Assembly (NCBI GenBank): GCA_020446945.1
Contig: JAGRDS010000014.1
Location: 2,769 to 66,768, forward strand
Direction of reading: 5' to 3'
Length of the DNA stretch: 64,000 nucleotides
From: Parvularculaceae bacterium
GTDB taxonomy: Bacteria; Pseudomonadota; Alphaproteobacteria; Caulobacterales; Parvularculaceae
Under the pieces are notes generated by a model, which worked only from the letters and a program-made list of their open reading frames with translations, ran no database searches and was not told where the DNA came from. A program made the translations under genes and the position numbers. Numbering within the stretch: position 1 is the first letter of the stretch; each line of letters begins with the position of its first letter. Shown here piece after piece: positions 18,086-25,244 of this stretch.

Positions 18086-18373
18086 CTAGGCGATGATATC
18101 GGGCGTCAGTTGATCGCGCAGCGTCTGAATCAGATCCTTCAATTGCAATTTCTTTTTCTTGAGACGCGCAAGCGCAAGGCCGTCATGGCCGGGCGATGAG
18201 GCGAGCGCGAGAATGGCGGCGTCAAGGTCGCTGTGTTCCTGAAGCAAAAGGGCGAGGCGCGTTTGAAGCGCATCCTCATTGGCGCCCCTGAAACCGCTTT
18301 CGTGCGCACTGAAAAAGCGCGAGGCGTCTATGACGCCTTCAGGTTGCTTGTCGTCGCTGTCGCCGGGGCACAT
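18086..18373 (-). CDS. YdcH/DUF465-family small protein
   Basis: A 95-residue protein whose C-terminal half is the DUF465 helical hairpin: residues about 38-60 (LALLLQEHSDLDAAILAL) and the lysine-rich LARLKKKKLQLKDLIQTLRD near 68-88. The N-terminal 35 residues are an extra polar extension. DUF465 proteins are small, abundant and uncharacterised helical hairpins. A second, shorter YdcH lies at 19681. It converges on the GGDEF gene with a 10-base gap. Confidence 0.8.
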   Translation of the reverse strand: MCPGDSDDKQPEGVIDASRFFSAHESGFRGANEDALQTRLALLLQEHSDLDAAILALASSPGHDGLALARLKKKKLQLKDLIQTLRDQLTPDIIA

Positions 18374-18404
18374 CGTATTACTCGCCGCGTCTTCCTGCCT
18401 TGGG

Positions 18405-18938
18405 CTAACTTAAGGTATTCTCTATCAAATTTTCCAGAATTGCGATGGTGAAGCCAGGCGTTTTCGCAGCGCCCGCCAGCCTCGCATAGGCGGCGAGGGC
18501 GCGCCGCGCGCGGGCCGGCGCCCCGCTCGGCCCGCTCGCCGGCGTGAGCGCGCCGTGCGTCATGGTTTCCAGCATGTCCTGCTCTATCCGTTCAGAGGCG
18601 AGTTCGTCCGCCTTCACCCTCTCGCGGAGCGCTTCGACAGCCAGGGCGAGCGCGTCTTTCGACGCAACGCCCGCCGCATCGGGCGGCGCCGATTTAAGCG
18701 CGCGCCGCGCTGCGCGAAGCCGCGCCGTCACCTCGCAATTCCATTTTTGCGTGAGATCGGCCGCTTTCCTGACGACGTATTCGGGCGCGTCGTCGAAATA
18801 TGCGCCGCACCAAAGACACCATAAAACGAGGTTGACGTTCAGCCCGTGTTCGTCCTGAAGACGGAGCAAGGCGCATTCGACGCCGGGCCTTGCGTAGACG
18901 CCGAGCGAGAAATCCCAGAATGACGGCGCGCGCGTCAG
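18405..18938 (-). CDS. TIGR02444-family protein, probably starting at CTG overlapping the ubiX stop
   Basis: The reading frame contains FWDFSLGVYARPGVECALLR followed by LQDEHGLNVNLVLWCLWCG, the conserved N-terminal block of the TIGR02444 family. That block extends upstream of the first standard start (a TTG at 18869). Between it and an in-frame stop the only start-like codon is a CTG at 18938, which overlaps the ubiX stop as CTGA and is preceded by AAAGGGAG seven bases away. I propose this start (177 residues). The protein is all-helical and cytoplasmic, with unknown function; the C-terminal part is Ala/Arg-rich. Confidence 0.75.
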   Translation of the reverse strand: MTRAPSFWDFSLGVYARPGVECALLRLQDEHGLNVNLVLWCLWCGAYFDDAPEYVVRKAADLTQKWNCEVTARLRAARRALKSAPPDAAGVASKDALALAVEALRERVKADELASERIEQDMLETMTHGALTPASGPSGAPARARRALAAYARLAGAAKTPGFTIAILENLIENTLS

Positions 18939-19525
18939 GGACGCGCTCCCTTTTCAAGATCGCCGCCCCACCGTCTGACAAGCGGACTGTCTATATTGAA
19001 TAGATCGAGAACCCGGCCGACCGACTGGTCGACAAGTTCGTCGACCGATTTCGGCTCGATATAAAATGACGGCAAGGGCGGCGCGATAATCGCGCCCATC
19101 TCGCTGAGCGCCGCCATGGTTCGCAGGTGACCGAGATGAAACGGCGTTTCGCGAACCATCAGAACAAGGCGCCGGCGCTCTTTCAGGACGACGTCCGCCG
19201 CCCGGCTGATCAGGTTGGTCGTAACGCCGGTCGCAATTTCCGACATGGTTTTGACGGAGCAGGGCGCAATGATCATCCCGTCGGTTTTGAAAGAACCCGA
19301 TGAGATCGGCGCGCCGATATCCGTTGCGGCGTAGCGTTTGGCCGCGAGTGATTCGATTTGGGCGGCTTTCAGGTCCAATTCGTATTTTAGCGTCATCTCG
19401 CCGGCCCTGCTCACGACAAGGTGAGTTTCGATACCGGCGCCGGCCAGCGCTTCGAGGCAGCGTTTGCCGTAAACGACGCCCGAGGCGCCGGTGATGGCGA
19501 TTATGATGCGATGGGGCGAATTCAC
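18935..19525 (-). CDS. ubiX: Flavin prenyltransferase UbiX
   Basis: A 196-residue flavoprotein. It starts with the FMN-binding loop IIIAITGASGVVYGKRCLEAL and has SSGSFKTDGMIIAPCSVKTM near residues 85-105 and LVLMVRETPFHLGHLRTM near 140-157. UbiX prenylates reduced FMN with dimethylallyl phosphate to make the prenyl-FMN cofactor of UbiD, needed for ubiquinone ring decarboxylation. It fits with the COQ9 gene nearby. The downstream TIGR02444 gene overlaps its stop. Confidence 0.96.
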   Translation of the reverse strand: MNSPHRIIIAITGASGVVYGKRCLEALAGAGIETHLVVSRAGEMTLKYELDLKAAQIESLAAKRYAATDIGAPISSGSFKTDGMIIAPCSVKTMSEIATGVTTNLISRAADVVLKERRRLVLMVRETPFHLGHLRTMAALSEMGAIIAPPLPSFYIEPKSVDELVDQSVGRVLDLFNIDSPLVRRWGGDLEKGARP

Positions 19526-19606
19526 AATTATCTCAAAAGCTTGGGCGTAATGATTTACTACTTTTGGGAACGCGCTGCAAAGCGTTGTGGTTAACGAAAA
19601 TCGGCG

Positions 19607-19628
19607 CCGGTTTCAGTCGACAAACCGG
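19607..19628. repeat. Inverted repeat upstream of the small YdcH gene
   Basis: CCGGTTT, an 8-base spacer, AAACCGG. It lies about 55 bases before the ydcH start, inside the ubiX-ydcH divergent region, and could be an operator overlapping a weak promoter (TATGGT at 19636). No regulator is known for it. Confidence 0.35.
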
Positions 19629-19660
19629 TCTGTTCTATGGTGTAATTCCATGTCTGCAGC

Positions 19661-19677
19661 CTAACCAAGGAGGTTAG
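19661..19677 (+). promoter_or_regulatory. Hairpin enclosing the ydcH ribosome-binding site
   Basis: CTAACC AAGGA GGTTAG, directly before ATTATG. The AAGGAGG Shine-Dalgarno lies in the loop and 3' arm of a six-pair stem with a five-base loop, ending three bases before the start codon. In RNA it could hide the ribosome-binding site, for instance as an RNA thermometer or protein-binding hairpin. Confidence 0.45.
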
Positions 19678-19680
19678 ATT

Positions 19681-19863
19681 ATGGCGCTTAAGGCACACTT
19701 GCAGTCACTCAATCAGCGGCACCAGGAATTGGAGACGATGCTGATTTCGGAAATGAAACACCCCTATCCCGATGACACGCGAGTACACGAGCTGAAGCGC
19801 TTGAAGCTGAAGATCAAGGACCAGATTGAGCGACTTAGACACGGGCCGCCCAGTCAGGCTTGA
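19681..19863 (+). CDS. YdcH/DUF465-family small protein
   Basis: A 60-residue protein, almost entirely the DUF465 helical hairpin (residues about 4-24 and 35-54, with KRLKLKIKDQIERLRHG). The sequence HPYPDD forms the turn. The length is normal for the family. The function of the family is unknown; the fold suggests a small RNA- or protein-binding dimer. It has a very strong ribosome-binding site that is enclosed in a hairpin, and it is followed by a clear terminator, so it is a single-gene unit. Confidence 0.88.
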   Translation: MALKAHLQSLNQRHQELETMLISEMKHPYPDDTRVHELKRLKLKIKDQIERLRHGPPSQA

Positions 19864-19887
19864 TGAAAGTCTGAGAGTGTTTGGACA

Positions 19888-19921
19888 GCGCCTTCCCTTG
19901 CGGAAGGCGCTTATCTTTTTT
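19888..19921 (+). terminator. Intrinsic terminator after the small YdcH gene
   Basis: GCGCCTTCC, loop CTTGC, GGAAGGCGC, then TTATCTTTTTT. A 9-pair stem with a T-rich tail, 25 bases after the ydcH stop. Confidence 0.92.
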
Positions 19922-19959
19922 CCGGCGCCGAAGCGTCGTTTCCATTCAGGTGAAAACCC

Positions 19960-20745
19960 ATGACGAACCGTTCAGTCATTGTCGCCGGCGCGGCCTCCGC
20001 GATCGGTTCGGCGTGCGCCCGGCGTTTCATTGCAAATGGCGACCGCGTCGTTCTCGCCGATGAAGATGAAGAAACGCTCCGCAATTTGTCGGAGGAGCTT
20101 TCTGCGAAAGGCGCGGCGGTGTTCGTCACGGCCGGCGTTTCGAACAAGCTCGCCGTACACAATATCATCGCCGAAGCGCTTGAGGCGTACGGGGCGGTCG
20201 ATGCGCTTGTAAATGCGAAGATGGAAGTCGACAGCGGCGAATTCCTGGAATTGACGGAAGAATCTTTCGACGCTGCGATCTCGGCTAACCTGCGCGGCGC
20301 GTTCATTCTCAATCAGGCGGTTTGCCGGCAATTCAAGAAACAGCTCGACGCTTCGGTTTCCGACAGTTCGGATGCGGCGATCGTCAATATCATGTCGGTC
20401 GAGGCTGTGACCGTCGCGGCCGACCGCGTCGCTTTCGCCGTTGCGCAGGGCGGTTTGCACCAACTGACAAAGGCGGTCGCGCTCGCCATGTCGCCCACCG
20501 GCGTTCGCGTGAACGCTGTCGGCATCGGGGCGATCAAGAGCGATTATATGAAGGATTTCGAGTTCAAATCGGCGCGCGAAACCGTGCCGCTGAACCGCAT
20601 CGGCGATCCGGAAGACCCGGCCGAAGCGGCGTTCTTCCTGGCCTCGCCCGCAGCGTCCTACATCACCGGACAGACGATCTTCGTCGATGGCGGGCGCCTC
20701 GTCAGAAGCGGCGCCGCCGATTACGTTGAAAAGAATTCGGACTGA
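19960..20745 (+). CDS. SDR-fold protein with altered catalytic residues
   Basis: A 261-residue classical-length short-chain dehydrogenase/reductase fold. The nucleotide loop is VAGAASAIGSA (residues 8-18), with an acidic ADEDEE after strand 2, suggesting NAD preference. The hallmark motifs are changed. NNAG reads VNAK (84-87). Catalytic Ser146 is kept, but the YxxxK pair reads F159-A-V-A-Q163 where relatives have YSASK. Both the tyrosine and lysine of the active site are therefore missing, while the surrounding GGLHQLTKAVALAM helix is well kept. It may bind a ligand or partner without catalysis, or use another mechanism. No frameshift is visible. It converges on trcR. Confidence 0.85.
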   Translation: MTNRSVIVAGAASAIGSACARRFIANGDRVVLADEDEETLRNLSEELSAKGAAVFVTAGVSNKLAVHNIIAEALEAYGAVDALVNAKMEVDSGEFLELTEESFDAAISANLRGAFILNQAVCRQFKKQLDASVSDSSDAAIVNIMSVEAVTVAADRVAFAVAQGGLHQLTKAVALAMSPTGVRVNAVGIGAIKSDYMKDFEFKSARETVPLNRIGDPEDPAEAAFFLASPAASYITGQTIFVDGGRLVRSGAADYVEKNSD

Positions 20746-20760
20746 AAAGCGGCGAGCCGG

Positions 20761-21486
20761 TCAATCGCTGTCGGAATCGGCTTGCGCGTCGTCGCTTTCC
20801 GCGTCCGACTTTGAACTCCCGCCCAGATTGGCGAAAACCTTGTCGAGGTCGATCGGCTTTTCGCGCTCGTCGTCCTGCGCATCGTCTGCGGACGGCGCCG
20901 TCGTTTCCGAAGCCGGTTTCAATGTCGGTCCCGCATCGGCGCCCGCCGGCGCGAGCTTGGCCCTGCGCGCTGCGGCTTTCCTGACGACGTTATCGAGATC
21001 GATCTGGCTGCAAAGTCCGAGACCGACCGGGTCCTGGGGCGTTATATTCTGCGAATTCCAGTGCGTGCGATCGCGCACGGACTGGATCGTCGTCTTGGTC
21101 GTGCCGAGCAGTTTTGCGATCTGCGCGTCGGATATTTCGGGGTGGTTTCGCACCATCCACAAAATTGCGTCGGGGCGGTTCTGGCGCTTTGAGACCGGCG
21201 TATATCGCGGCCCCTTGCGCGGCTTTTCCGCAACCAGCGTTTTCGGCCGCGACAGCTTCATATTGTATTCGGGATCTTCCTGCGCCTTGTCGAGTTCGGC
21301 CCGCGTCAATTGATTATTCGTGATCGGATTGATTCCGCGCACGCCCGCAGCGACATCGCCGTCGGCGATCCCTTTGACCTGGAGGGGATGCAGTCGGCAG
21401 AAATCGGCGATCTGGTCGAAGGAAAGCGACGTATTGTCGATCAGCCATACGGCGGTGGCGAGCGGCATCAGCGGCTTGTCAGTCAT
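20761..21486 (-). CDS. trcR: Cell-cycle transcriptional regulator TrcR (DUF1013)
   Basis: A 241-residue protein with the DUF1013 core. It has MPLATAVWLIDNTSLSFDQIADFC at the N-terminus (a winged or helix-turn-helix-like region), YTPVSKRQNRPDAILWMVRN mid-protein, and a second helix-turn-helix-like block DAQIAKLLGTTKTTIQSVRD. TrcR of Caulobacter relatives is a transcriptional regulator tied to CtrA and RNA polymerase. The C-terminal 60 residues are acidic and Asp/Ser-rich, probably disordered. Essentially confined to Alphaproteobacteria, so it also supports the taxonomic call. Confidence 0.9.
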   Translation of the reverse strand: MTDKPLMPLATAVWLIDNTSLSFDQIADFCRLHPLQVKGIADGDVAAGVRGINPITNNQLTRAELDKAQEDPEYNMKLSRPKTLVAEKPRKGPRYTPVSKRQNRPDAILWMVRNHPEISDAQIAKLLGTTKTTIQSVRDRTHWNSQNITPQDPVGLGLCSQIDLDNVVRKAAARRAKLAPAGADAGPTLKPASETTAPSADDAQDDEREKPIDLDKVFANLGGSSKSDAESDDAQADSDSD

Positions 21487-21630
21487 TTCGGCGGTTCTCC
21501 AAATAGCTCTTGACCGGCGTCCCGATTTTCGGCGGGAGCCGCGCTAACCCTCGAATTTTTGGGGGAAAGCGCTGCGCCATAGGCGCATTCGGGGCGCTAT
21601 ATAAGCTGAAAGGGCGGCGAGGCCAAGCGC

Positions 21631-22605
21631 CTATCCGCCTATATCGAGGAGGATTTTTCCGATATGGCGGCCGGCCTCCATCCGCCGGTGGGCCTCGGCG
21701 ACCTCGCCGAGCGGGAAAATCGCGTCCGTCGCGGGCGAAAGCCGCTTCGCCTCATAGAGCGGCCAGACGTTTTTCTCGATCGCGGCGGCGAGGCGGGCCT
21801 TTTCCTCAAACGGGCGCGATTTCATCGTCGAGCCTGAAAGGCGCAGGCGCTTGCGCATGATCTGGAAAATATTGACCTGCGCGTTTGCGCCGCGAAGCAT
21901 GGCGATCGAGACATGGCGCCCGCCGGCGTTCAGCGCTTCAAGATTGCGCGCCAGAAAATCGCCGCCCGCCATATCGAGTACGACATCGGCGCCGCCGAGC
22001 TTTCCGATCAGGTCTTCCCATTTGTCGCTGTTATAGTTGAAAGCGGCGTCCGCGCCGAATTTAAGGATGGCCGCGATTTTTTCATCGCTCGAAGCGGTCG
22101 CGAAAACGCGCGCCCCCCAGGCCCCCGCAAGCTTTATCGCAGTGACGCCGATGCCGCTGGAGCCGCCATGTACAAGCAGCGCTTCGCCGGGTTTCAACCC
22201 CGCGTCGTCAAAGACATTCGCCCAGACGGTGAAGGTCGTCTCCGGAAGGCCCGCCGCGTCTTTGAGGGAAACGCCGTGCGGTACGGGAAGGCACGAGCCT
22301 TCATGGGCGAGCGCGTATTCGGCGTAGCCGCCGCCCGTCAGCAGCGCGCAAACCTCGTCCCCCGCCTTCCAGCGCGTAACCGATGCGCCGACAGCGTCGA
22401 TAACGCCGGACGCTTCAAGACCTGGCACATCGCTCGCACCCGGCGGGGGCGGGTATAGCCCCATCCTTTGAAGAATTTCCGGGCGATTGACGCCGGCTGC
22501 GGCGACGCGGATGCGCACCTCGAACGCGCCGGGCGAGGGGACCGGGCGATCGACGAGCCTCAATACTTCCGGCCCGCCATGCTCTGTGATTTCCACGGCC
22601 TTCAT
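21631..22605 (-). CDS. NAD(P)H:quinone oxidoreductase, zeta-crystallin/PIG3 type
   Basis: Start placed at the ATG at 22605 (MKAVEITEHGGPEVL); the frame is open 17 codons further up without support. The 324-residue zinc-free medium-chain reductase has the GroES-like domain with VRIRVAAAGVNRPEILQR and the Rossmann motif LLVHGGSSGIGVTAIKLA near residue 140-157. The C-terminal AHRRMEAGRHIGKILL is typical. It reduces quinones or enones with NADPH; the precise substrate is unknown. It is divergent from the DUF1192 gene. Confidence 0.9.
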   Translation of the reverse strand: MKAVEITEHGGPEVLRLVDRPVPSPGAFEVRIRVAAAGVNRPEILQRMGLYPPPPGASDVPGLEASGVIDAVGASVTRWKAGDEVCALLTGGGYAEYALAHEGSCLPVPHGVSLKDAAGLPETTFTVWANVFDDAGLKPGEALLVHGGSSGIGVTAIKLAGAWGARVFATASSDEKIAAILKFGADAAFNYNSDKWEDLIGKLGGADVVLDMAGGDFLARNLEALNAGGRHVSIAMLRGANAQVNIFQIMRKRLRLSGSTMKSRPFEEKARLAAAIEKNVWPLYEAKRLSPATDAIFPLGEVAEAHRRMEAGRHIGKILLDIGG

Positions 22606-22685
22606 TCGGACTTCCTTTCGCTTTTCGACCTTGATCCGCCGGCCTCGATTTCGCATTTTAGCCGAAGCGTTCGAAGGTGAGGAAT

Positions 22686-22880
22686 ATGGAAGACGACCGT
22701 CCTCGCGAAGCGCCGGACCTGGCGCTTGAGATGATTGGAAAGCAGGACCTGTCGACCATGTCCGTGGCCGACCTCAAGGAACGCATTCTTTCCCTGAAGG
22801 CGGAAATTGCGCGTTGCGAGGTCGCGCTCGGCGCGCGCGATTCGACGCGATCCGCAGCGGAAAAGCTGTTCAAGCTTTAG
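22686..22880 (+). CDS. DUF1192-family small protein
   Basis: A 64-residue protein. The ATG at 22686 is chosen over a GTG three codons earlier because GGTGAGGA is correctly spaced. It contains the DUF1192 pattern MSVADLKERILSLKAEIARC and ends in a helical stretch with AAEKLFK, a family small, helical and nearly restricted to Alphaproteobacteria. Function unknown. Confidence 0.82.
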   Translation: MEDDRPREAPDLALEMIGKQDLSTMSVADLKERILSLKAEIARCEVALGARDSTRSAAEKLFKL

Positions 22881-23225
22881 AGCACCGGACTTCTCTTTTC
22901 CTGGCGGGCGTCATCGCAAAGGAATGCGCGGGGCGTCCGATTTTGCGCCGGCGCCGGCCCATCGCCGCCCATCTCACTGCCGTTGTCGCCCGCTCAATTC
23001 GCGTTTTCGTTGAAATTGGAGCGCGCCGAACCACCCTGCGCGGTAAAAGTCTCCTCATGCGAACAGCCGCGGCGGTGTTTTTCGCTCAATAGTTGCTGGC
23101 ATGTGGGTTGCTGAAAGGTCTCATGCCGCGGCGCAACCCGCGCCGGGGCGAGGATGTTAACCCTTTTGTTGTTGTCACCGCCTGTCCGGTTCGGCAACCT
23201 GAATTGAAGTGCGGGACCGATATTG
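22881..23225. other. Non-coding interval upstream of rcdA
   Basis: About 345 bases with no supported gene. It contains an AT-rich patch with GTTAACCC near 23157 and GTTGTTGTCACC after it. TTAACC is a CtrA half-site shape, but the second TTAA half seven bases away is absent. The rcdA promoter must lie in this interval, but I could not assign a -35/-10 pair with confidence. Confidence 0.5.
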
Positions 23226-23738
23226 ATGGAATTCGCCGAAAAAACGCCGGCTGACTTTTCAAGCGCCACGACTTTCGTTCAATCGGAAGTATTCGCGCGG
23301 ACATTTCGCGAAGGAATGTCGCTCGTCGAGGAGACGGCGAATTATCTCGACGGCGAGGGGCGCGAGGCGTCGAAATCGCTCAGCCGTTCGGCGGCGCTTT
23401 CCTACGCCGGCGCGTCCATGCGGCTGACCACCCAGTTGATGCAGATCGCATCCTGGCTGCTGGTCCTGCGCGCCGTGCGCGAAGGCGATATGGCCGTACA
23501 TGAGGCGGCGGAGGGAAAATACCGCCTCGGATCGCGGGACAATTCCTCGGCCGATCTGTTAAGCGGCGAATTGCCCAACAAGCTTCTGGCGCTTATTGAG
23601 GGCGCGAGCCAGCTCTATGACAGGATTTCGCGGCTCGACCGCGATCTGTTTTGCGCCGGTGCGGGCGAAGGCGCGGCCAATGACGCTGCGGCCCAGCAAA
23701 GAGCGCTTCTCGACGCCTTCGGCGGTCGGCGCGCGTGA
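23226..23738 (+). CDS. rcdA: Protease adaptor RcdA (DUF1465)
   Basis: A 170-residue helical protein of the DUF1465/RcdA family. It has FAEKTPADFSSATTFVQSEV at the N-terminus, then FREGMSLVEETANYLDGEGR and LSRSAALSYAGASMRLTTQL, the helices that form the RcdA three-helix bundle. In Caulobacter RcdA works with CpdR and PopA to deliver CtrA to the ClpXP protease at the G1-S transition. The C-terminal 25 residues are Ala/Gly-rich, as in the flexible tail of RcdA. Start ATG at 23226 is preferred over the adjacent TTG. rpmE lies convergent 30 bases away. Confidence 0.88.
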   Translation: MEFAEKTPADFSSATTFVQSEVFARTFREGMSLVEETANYLDGEGREASKSLSRSAALSYAGASMRLTTQLMQIASWLLVLRAVREGDMAVHEAAEGKYRLGSRDNSSADLLSGELPNKLLALIEGASQLYDRISRLDRDLFCAGAGEGAANDAAAQQRALLDAFGGRRA

Positions 23739-23768
23739 TATAAATTTCTGGATGCGCGAGCGCGCGCG

Positions 23769-23996
23769 TCAGCTTTTCTTGAGGCCGAAAGCGCCGAATT
23801 TCTGCTGGAACTTCGAAACCTGTCCGCGCTCGGCGAGTTTGGCCGGGCCGCCGGTCCACGCCGGATGGCTGAGCGGGTCGATATCGAGCGACAAGGTCGC
23901 GCCCGATTCGGCGTAGGTCGAGCGCGTTTCGAAAGAGGTTCCGTCCGTCATGACGACCTTGATCGTGTGGTAATCGGGGTGGATGCCCTTTTTCAT
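23769..23996 (-). CDS. rpmE: 50S ribosomal protein L31, zinc-free type
   Basis: A 75-residue protein starting [20 protein letters not shown], with the L31 segment SHPAWTG and C-terminal FQQKFGAFG. The CxxC cysteines of the zinc-binding L31 form are absent, which is normal for the alphaproteobacterial protein. A strong promoter lies 50 bases upstream. Confidence 0.96.
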   Translation of the reverse strand: MKKGIHPDYHTIKVVMTDGTSFETRSTYAESGATLSLDIDPLSHPAWTGGPAKLAERGQVSKFQQKFGAFGLKKS

Positions 23997-24045
23997 GGCG
24001 ACGCCTTTTCGCGCTTTTCGCGCACTGAGTTTCGAAAGAGCGCGG

Positions 24046-24074
24046 CCTATAATCCTTCAACGGTTCAAACGCAA
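24046..24074 (-). promoter_or_regulatory. Sigma-70 promoter for rpmE
   Basis: Minus strand: TTGCGT (24074-24069), a 17-base spacer, TATAGG (24051-24046), 50 bases before the rpmE start. The layout matches that of the other promoters found in this window. Confidence 0.7.
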
Positions 24075-24188
24075 CCCCGCTTGCGGCGGCGCCCTCAAGC
24101 CCGGTCGAACCCGCGCTGGCGCCCTGGGAGATGAGGCTCTATGGTCCAGCCCCGAAATCGGCTGGATTGCTCAGGTTCAAGGTTGAAA

Positions 24189-25244
24189 ATGCGTATTTCG
24201 CTGCTCGCAGGGGGGCTCGCCCTGCTCATTTGTGCGATTGGCGGTTCGGTCGTCTTTACTCTCTTCGAATTCAACCATTTCGCCGCGATCGAGGATCGCT
24301 TCGACGGCGCGTGTTCGCCCGTTTCAGGCGTCGCCGGACCGGAAGACATAGAAATCGCGCCATCGCTCGGCCGGGCGTTCATTTCCTCGCTCGACCGCAG
24401 GGCCGCGAGCGACACGCGCGGAGCGGTTTTTTCCGTTCTCGTCTCCGACCCGCTCGACAGCGACAATTGGCGCGACCGGACCGGCGGGGAGCCGGCCGAT
24501 TTCCGGCCTCTCGGACTTAGCTATTTCGAGGAAGGCGACACCCGCCGGCTTTTCGCCGTCAACGAGGCGTCGAATTCGGTGGAGATTTTCGACGTTCGCC
24601 CCGATGGCGACCTCGTTCATCTCGAAACTGTGCGTGAGCGGCGGTTCACCAGCCCGAACGACATAGCGGCGATCGGTCCTCGCAGCTTTTATCTCACGAA
24701 CGACGTCAACGCCGGACGGCGATCGCTGCTCGGCAAATTCCAGTTTCTGGCGCGCTCTCCTACGGGAGCGATTTTTCACTTCGACGGCGTGACGACGCGC
24801 GTCGCCGCAGACGGGTTGAGATTTGCAAACGGCGTCACGCTGAACGCGAGCGGCGCGCGGCTCTATGCGGCCGAAACTTCGGGACGGGCGCTGAGGATTT
24901 ACGATCGCGATCCCGCATCCGGATTTCTGACCCTCGCCGCTATCGAACCGCTGCCCGCAGCGCCCGACAATCTGACGATCGCGGCGGACGGGTCGGTATG
25001 GATCGGCGCGCAGCCCAAGCCTTTGGCGATCCCGGTCGCGGAGCGAAACGAAAATATCCTCGCCCCGTCGCTTGTCATTCGCTATGCCGACGCGATGGGC
25101 GGCGAATCCTCGATCAGCGAAGTTTATTCAAACAGCGGAAGCGGCATCTCGACATCGACGGTCGCGGCCGTTTCCGGCGGCAAATTGTTGATCGGCGCCC
25201 TTTATGACGACAAATACCTGATCTGCGATCTACCGAACCGATGA
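24189..25244 (+). CDS. Paraoxonase/SMP-30-type six-bladed propeller hydrolase, membrane anchored
   Basis: Start taken at the ATG at 24189, giving an N-terminal helix MRISLLAGGLALLICAIGG that is probably a signal anchor. The 351-residue product keeps the calcium ligand positions of serum paraoxonase: Glu in GPEDIEIA, Asn in TSPNDIA, Asn in RFANGVTL, and Asp-Asn in APDNLTIAADG. Members hydrolyse lactones and aryl esters in the periplasm or outside the cell. The stop overlaps the thrC start (ATGATG/TGA), so the two are co-translated, which is odd for a secreted hydrolase and a threonine enzyme. Substrate unknown; a lactone is likely. Confidence 0.82.
   Translation: MRISLLAGGLALLICAIGGSVVFTLFEFNHFAAIEDRFDGACSPVSGVAGPEDIEIAPSLGRAFISSLDRRAASDTRGAVFSVLVSDPLDSDNWRDRTGGEPADFRPLGLSYFEEGDTRRLFAVNEASNSVEIFDVRPDGDLVHLETVRERRFTSPNDIAAIGPRSFYLTNDVNAGRRSLLGKFQFLARSPTGAIFHFDGVTTRVAADGLRFANGVTLNASGARLYAAETSGRALRIYDRDPASGFLTLAAIEPLPAAPDNLTIAADGSVWIGAQPKPLAIPVAERNENILAPSLVIRYADAMGGESSISEVYSNSGSGISTSTVAAVSGGKLLIGALYDDKYLICDLPNR

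Noticed and set aside
23150-23180. Possible CtrA binding site before rcdA (TTAACC)
   Set aside because: The second TTAA half seven bases away is absent. Similar single TTAACC shapes occur at 28545 and 41896 and are equally unsupported.
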